Positions 60,855-64,000 of a DNA stretch of 64,000 nucleotides are shown piece after piece. The stretch covers positions 124,001 to 188,000 of the forward strand of contig NZ_JASXSH010000003.1 in NCBI RefSeq assembly GCF_030315745.1, written 5' to 3'. The DNA is from Gordonia heveisoli (GTDB taxonomy: Bacteria > Actinomycetota > Actinomycetes > Mycobacteriales > Mycobacteriaceae). The notes beneath the pieces were generated by a model. It ran no database searches and was not told the DNA's origin. It saw only the letters and a program-made list of their open reading frames with translations. The first letter of the stretch is position 1. Each line of letters starts with the position of its first letter. Position numbers and translations under genes: made by a program.

Positions 60855-61638
60855 CTCAACATCTGGCGGTGCACCGCGGCAGGTCGTCGAGGCCGACGGC
60901 GCGGGCGCCCTGGTCGTCGTCCCGACGTTCAATGAGCGCGACAATCTGCCGCTGATCATCGATCGGCTGCACACCGCGCTGCCCGGCATTCACGTGCTGG
61001 TCGTCGATGACTCCAGCCCGGACGGCACCGGCGACGTCGCCGACGAACTCGCTGCTGCCTCACCGTCGACGATCCACGTCATGCACCGGGTCGAGAAGGA
61101 TGGCCTCGGCCGCGCCTACCTGGCCGGCTTCGCGTGGGGTCTCGACCGCGACTATCGGGTCATCATCGAGATGGATGCCGACGGCAGCCACGCTCCCGAA
61201 CAGTTGCACCGCCTGCTGGACGCGGTGAACGACGGCGCAGACCTGGCCATCGGATCGCGATATGTCCCGGGCGGCAAACTGGTGAACTGGCCCAAGCGCC
61301 GGGAGTTCCTCTCGCGCGGCGCCAATACTTATGCCCGGCTGGCCCTCGGCGCGAAGGTGCACGACATCACCGCAGGCTTCCGCGCCTACCGCCGCATCGT
61401 GTTGGAGAAGATCGAACTCGACACTGTCGAATCGGCGGGCTACTGCTTCCAGATCGACCTGGCCTGGCGCTCGGTGCGAGCCGGTTTCGACGTCCGCGAG
61501 GTGCCGATCACCTTCACCGAACGGGAGGTCGGGGAGTCGAAGATGAGCGGCGGGGTGATGACCGAGGCGTTTACCATGGTCGCCCGCTGGGGTATCCAGA
61601 GCCGCCTCGAACGGCTGGGGATCGGTCGCTCGACATAG
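60838..61638 (+). CDS. ppm1: Polyprenol monophosphomannose synthase
   Basis: Ppm1 transfers mannose from GDP-mannose to polyprenyl phosphate, making the donor for lipomannan, lipoarabinomannan and protein mannosylation. The 266-residue GT2 enzyme has [35 protein letters not shown], the metal-binding [13 protein letters not shown], and [14 protein letters not shown], ending in [16 protein letters not shown]. It has no membrane helices of its own, which fits anchoring by the neighbouring Lnt membrane protein, as proposed for actinobacterial Ppm1/Ppm2. ATG 60838 has GAAGGAG upstream. Confidence 0.95.
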   Translation: MTSENDSTSGGAPRQVVEADGAGALVVVPTFNERDNLPLIIDRLHTALPGIHVLVVDDSSPDGTGDVADELAAASPSTIHVMHRVEKDGLGRAYLAGFAWGLDRDYRVIIEMDADGSHAPEQLHRLLDAVNDGADLAIGSRYVPGGKLVNWPKRREFLSRGANTYARLALGAKVHDITAGFRAYRRIVLEKIELDTVESAGYCFQIDLAWRSVRAGFDVREVPITFTEREVGESKMSGGVMTEAFTMVARWGIQSRLERLGIGRST

Positions 61639-61676
61639 CCGCAGCCGGATATGCAGGCCGCAACAAATAGCCGCAA

Positions 61677-61724
61677 CAAGCGAGGAGGGTGGGACGCCGG
61701 TCGGCGTCCCACCCTCCTCGCTTG
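61677..61724. terminator. Bidirectional terminator between ppm1 and rbpA
   Basis: A perfect 22-bp inverted repeat (arms 61677-61698 and 61703-61724) with a GGTC loop lies between convergent genes. It is one of the strongest hairpins in the window. Confidence 0.8.
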
Positions 61725-61756
61725 CGGTCCGGACCGGGTTGGCGGTCCGTGCCGAT

Positions 61757-62101
61757 TCAGTTCGAAATGCCCTTGCGACGCTGCTTGAGCAGGTCGAGGC
61801 GCTCGTTCAGCAGCACCTCGAGCTCTTCTTCGCTGCGACGTTCGAGCAGCATGTCCCAGTGGGTGCGTGGCGGCTTGCCCTTCTTCTCCTCGGGTTCTGC
61901 ACCCTCGAGAATCGTGCCCTCCATACCGTTCTTGCACGGCCACTTCGACGGCACCTCGGCGTCGTCGGCGAACGGGACGTCAAAGATCTCACCGTTGTCG
62001 GTGCGGTACTGGACGATGCGGCGGGGCGCGAGATCGTGGTCACGATCGGTTTCGTAGCTCACCGCACCGAGGCGGCTACCCCGAAGTACTCGATCTGCCA
62101 T
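61757..62101 (-). CDS. rbpA: RNA polymerase-binding protein RbpA
   Basis: RbpA is the actinobacterial transcription factor that binds the principal sigma factor and stabilises the open complex. The 114-residue protein has the N-terminal tail and core domain (RGSRLGAVSYETDRDHDLAP, then IVQYRTDNGEIFDVPFADDA), the basic linker (EPEEKKGKPPRTHWDML) and the C-terminal sigma-interacting helices (ERRSEEELEVLLNERLDLLK). It has a single Cys, so a zinc site is unlikely. ATG 62101 follows GAGAGGAAC, meaning it has a normal leader unlike many neighbours. Confidence 0.97.
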   Translation of the reverse strand: MADRVLRGSRLGAVSYETDRDHDLAPRRIVQYRTDNGEIFDVPFADDAEVPSKWPCKNGMEGTILEGAEPEEKKGKPPRTHWDMLLERRSEEELEVLLNERLDLLKQRRKGISN

Positions 62102-62332
62102 GGAATGTTCCTCTCAACCTGAGTCGTGTGCGGCTGACGACATCTCGGCCCGTTCCGGTCGTGTCGTTCCCGGGCTGCATGAGGCGCGGCTCGGACCGAA
62201 CTCCGCATGCGAACTGAGCCCGAATCTCGGTACCGCGTCGCGCGCAGGGTCGTCAACAGGACTATTCTACCCGCCCGCCGGGAGTGGATGTCGCATGTGA
62301 GTCGTTACCGGTGCGCACGGTAGGTTGGCGAC
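62102..62332. promoter_or_regulatory. Divergent region between rbpA and the Cys-rich protein gene
   Basis: The 231-base gap contains, on the forward strand, TAGGTT (62321-62326) ending 6 bases before GTG 62333. For rbpA the reverse strand has TTGACG (complement of 62250-62255) as a possible -35 followed at about the right distance only by weak -10 candidates. No gene or RNA is recognised. Confidence 0.35.
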
Positions 62333-62671
62333 GTGGAGACCCTAGGCAGACGCCGACGCCCGTACGCGTGTGCGTGGTGCGGCAGCAGCATGGTCGACTC
62401 CGAACTCGGACGTCGCCGCAAATACTGCAAGAGGTCCTGCCGACAGCGCGCATACGAGCAGCGTTCCCTCGTCGCCGGGACCTCGATCCCCGACGACGCG
62501 GTCATCTTGTCCGCCGCGGAGGTCGCCGACATCGGTGATCGAATGTTCGCGTTGCGTTGCGCGGCCGAGGACCTCGACATCGCGGTCGCCGAACATGCCG
62601 ACCACTCGACCCTCGCCGAGCTCGCGGCACAGGTCCTGCAGTGCGCGAAGGAAGCAGAGAAACTCCGGTGA
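62333..62671 (+). CDS. Small Cys-rich (putative zinc-binding) protein
   Basis: A 112-residue protein. The N-terminal half is basic with CAWCGSSMVDSELGRRRKYC and, three residues on, a second Cys (C-x2-C ... C-x3-C), followed by RQRAYEQRS, resembling treble-clef zinc fingers that contact nucleic acid. The C-terminal half is a predicted acidic helix pair (VADIGDRMFALRCAAEDLDI, then ELAAQVLQCAKEAEKL). I do not recognise a named family. GTG 62333 lies 6 bases after TAGGTT. The stop overlaps the DUF475 gene by four bases, so the pair is co-translated. Confidence 0.78.
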   Translation: METLGRRRRPYACAWCGSSMVDSELGRRRKYCKRSCRQRAYEQRSLVAGTSIPDDAVILSAAEVADIGDRMFALRCAAEDLDIAVAEHADHSTLAELAAQVLQCAKEAEKLR

Positions 62672-63825
62672 TTGTTCGTGTCTTCGGACTGTCCGCCCTG
62701 GTGTCGTTGGCCGCGCTCGCGGTCGCCTTCGGCTACGCCGGGTGGACGGGACTGGTGCTGTGCGCGATTCTCGGCATCCTCGAGGTCTCGCTGTCCTTCG
62801 ACAACGCGGTCATCAACGCCACCGTCCTGGCGCGGATGAGCGACTTCTGGCAGCGGATGTTCCTGACGGTCGGCGTCATCATCGCCGTATTCGGTATGCG
62901 GCTGATCTTTCCGCTGGCGATCGTGTGGATAACTGCGGGACTCGATCCGGCCGAGGCTATGCGACTGGCGCTGAACCCACCGCCTGACGGAGCCGACCAC
63001 TTCGCCGATGGCAGCCCAAGCTACGAACTGCTCCTCGAAGAGGCCAATCCGCAGATCGCCTCGTTCGGCGGGATGTTCCTGCTGCTGCTGTTCCTGAACT
63101 TCGTGCTCACCGACCGTGAACGCACCTGGCTGACGTGGCTGGAACGGCCACTCGGCGCGATCGGCAAACTCGAGACCCTGTCGATCGTGATCGCCGCGAG
63201 CAGTCTGCTGGTCTTCGCCCAGTATGTGGCCGCCGACGACGATCGCACCACGGTGCTGGTCGCCGGCCTGCTGGGCATCATCGTCTATCTCCTCGTGGAC
63301 GGGCTCAGTTCGCTGTTCGAGGTGTCCGGTCCGGGATACGAGGTGACCGACACCGTCGACGACACCGGCCATGTCCATCTGAGCGGGCCGACCACGGTCA
63401 CCCGTGCGGTGGGCAAGGCGGGCTTCTTCCTGTTCTTGTATCTGGAAGTCCTCGACGCCACCTTCTCCTTCGACGGCGTCATCGGCGCCTTCGCGATCAC
63501 CGCGGACCCGATTCTCATCGCGCTGGGGCTGGGGTTCATCGGCGCGATGTTCGTCCGGTCGATCACGATCTATCTCGTGCGCAAGGGAACCTTGTCGCAG
63601 TACCGCTATCTCGAGCACGGGGCGCACTGGGCGATCGGTGCGCTCGCGGTGATCTTGCTCGTCAGCATCGCCCACCACATCCCCGAGGTCATCACCGGGC
63701 TGATCGGGGTGCTCTTCATCGGAGCGTCATTGCTCAGCAGCATTCGTGCCAATCGTCGCGATGCCCGTACCGCAGCCCGCCGACAGGCCGACCCGACGGG
63801 CGCGGACGCAGGCGTGCCACGGTGA
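62668..63825 (+). CDS. DUF475/TerC-like integral membrane protein
   Basis: A 385-residue polytopic protein of the DUF475 family, related to TerC. The first transmembrane block contains ILGILEVSLSFDNAVINATV and the second FLYLEVLDATFSFDGVIGAF. The repeated acidic LEVxxxxFD motif within membranes is the hallmark of this superfamily and suggests metal-ion transport or binding. About eight helices are predicted, with a polar loop near 95-130 and a basic C-terminal tail. GTG 62668 overlaps the preceding stop (GTGA). Substrate unknown; TerC proteins are linked to manganese or tellurite. Confidence 0.9.
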   Translation: MIVRVFGLSALVSLAALAVAFGYAGWTGLVLCAILGILEVSLSFDNAVINATVLARMSDFWQRMFLTVGVIIAVFGMRLIFPLAIVWITAGLDPAEAMRLALNPPPDGADHFADGSPSYELLLEEANPQIASFGGMFLLLLFLNFVLTDRERTWLTWLERPLGAIGKLETLSIVIAASSLLVFAQYVAADDDRTTVLVAGLLGIIVYLLVDGLSSLFEVSGPGYEVTDTVDDTGHVHLSGPTTVTRAVGKAGFFLFLYLEVLDATFSFDGVIGAFAITADPILIALGLGFIGAMFVRSITIYLVRKGTLSQYRYLEHGAHWAIGALAVILLVSIAHHIPEVITGLIGVLFIGASLLSSIRANRRDARTAARRQADPTGADAGVPR

Positions 63826-64000
63826 CGCGGCACGGACGCGTGCGGCACCGATAGCCGGTCGTTCCGCTCGAATCGGACATGGCGCGCTGTCGTTGCGCCG
63901 CAGCGGATTCGGAATGTACGAACCACCATTTGCCGGTGTTCGCGCAGCGTCGTTCCACCACGGTGCACCAGACTGGGAATCATCGCGAGAAAGACGGTGT
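63826..64000. other. 175 bases at the right edge without a recognised feature
   Basis: No frame shows a protein family or a good start, and I see no tRNA or strong hairpin. It may be the upstream region of a gene beyond the window. Confidence 0.5.

Overview
The window is a gene-dense, high-GC actinobacterial chromosome segment. It carries mycothiol ligase (mshC), a complete Pup-proteasome locus, polyprenol-phosphate mannose synthase next to apolipoprotein N-acyltransferase, RbpA and F420-type redox proteins. That set points to the Mycobacteriales. Gene order from the M20 peptidase to RbpA follows, with local differences, the Mycobacterium tuberculosis Rv2141c-Rv2050 stretch as I remember it. 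A Gordonia-like genus is my best guess, but the sequence alone does not prove it. I see no insertion sequence, prophage, integrase or CRISPR array, so this is core chromosome.

Layout. 1-5.1 kb: truncated nucleoside hydrolase, MscS channel, tRNA-Leu(GAG), M20 peptidase, PEBP protein and pyrD. 5.1-11.7 kb: DUF5703 and a lipoprotein, uppP, then a histidine phosphatase / DUF3090 / kinase-like SCO1664 trio leading to mshC. 11.8-20.6 kb: PAC2 protein divergent from metH, a hydrolase/XRE pair sharing an operator, a HAD phosphatase, hisE and hisG. 20.7-23.5 kb: thioesterase, Cas4/AddB-like nuclease and trmI. 23.6-37.8 kb: the pupylation locus mpa ... dop-pup-prcB-prcA-pafA-pafB-pafC, with an FHA-ABC exporter and glycogen phosphorylase between mpa and dop. 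37.9-45.9 kb: tatA, tatC, helY, a DUF4333 protein, a 5'-3' exonuclease, an M24 peptidase and an F420-type oxidoreductase. 46-56.9 kb: aerobic cobalamin genes (cobL, cobM, cobK one way; cobG, cobH, cobIJ the other; cobN behind a cobalamin riboswitch). 57-63.8 kb: fxsA, amidohydrolase, lnt, ppm1, rbpA, a small Cys-rich protein and a DUF475 membrane protein.

How the genes work together. Dop deamidates Pup, PafA ligates it to substrates, Mpa unfolds pupylated proteins into the PrcA/PrcB chamber, and PafB/PafC form the linked DNA-damage regulator. CobG, IJ, M, K, L, H and N cover most steps from precorrin-2 to cobalt insertion. MetH, a cobalamin user, lies in the same window. UppP, Ppm1, Lnt and Tat serve the envelope.

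The most striking window-wide signal is regulatory. About twenty genes have a TANNNT-type -10 hexamer ending 5-8 bases before the start codon, the arrangement expected of leaderless mRNAs, and it helps to fix several GTG starts. Other non-routine signals are short tandem duplications at gene ends and protein linkers (metH 3' end, HAD start, cobN N-terminus and leader), an inverted-repeat operator in front of the XRE regulator, and long hairpins between convergent genes.
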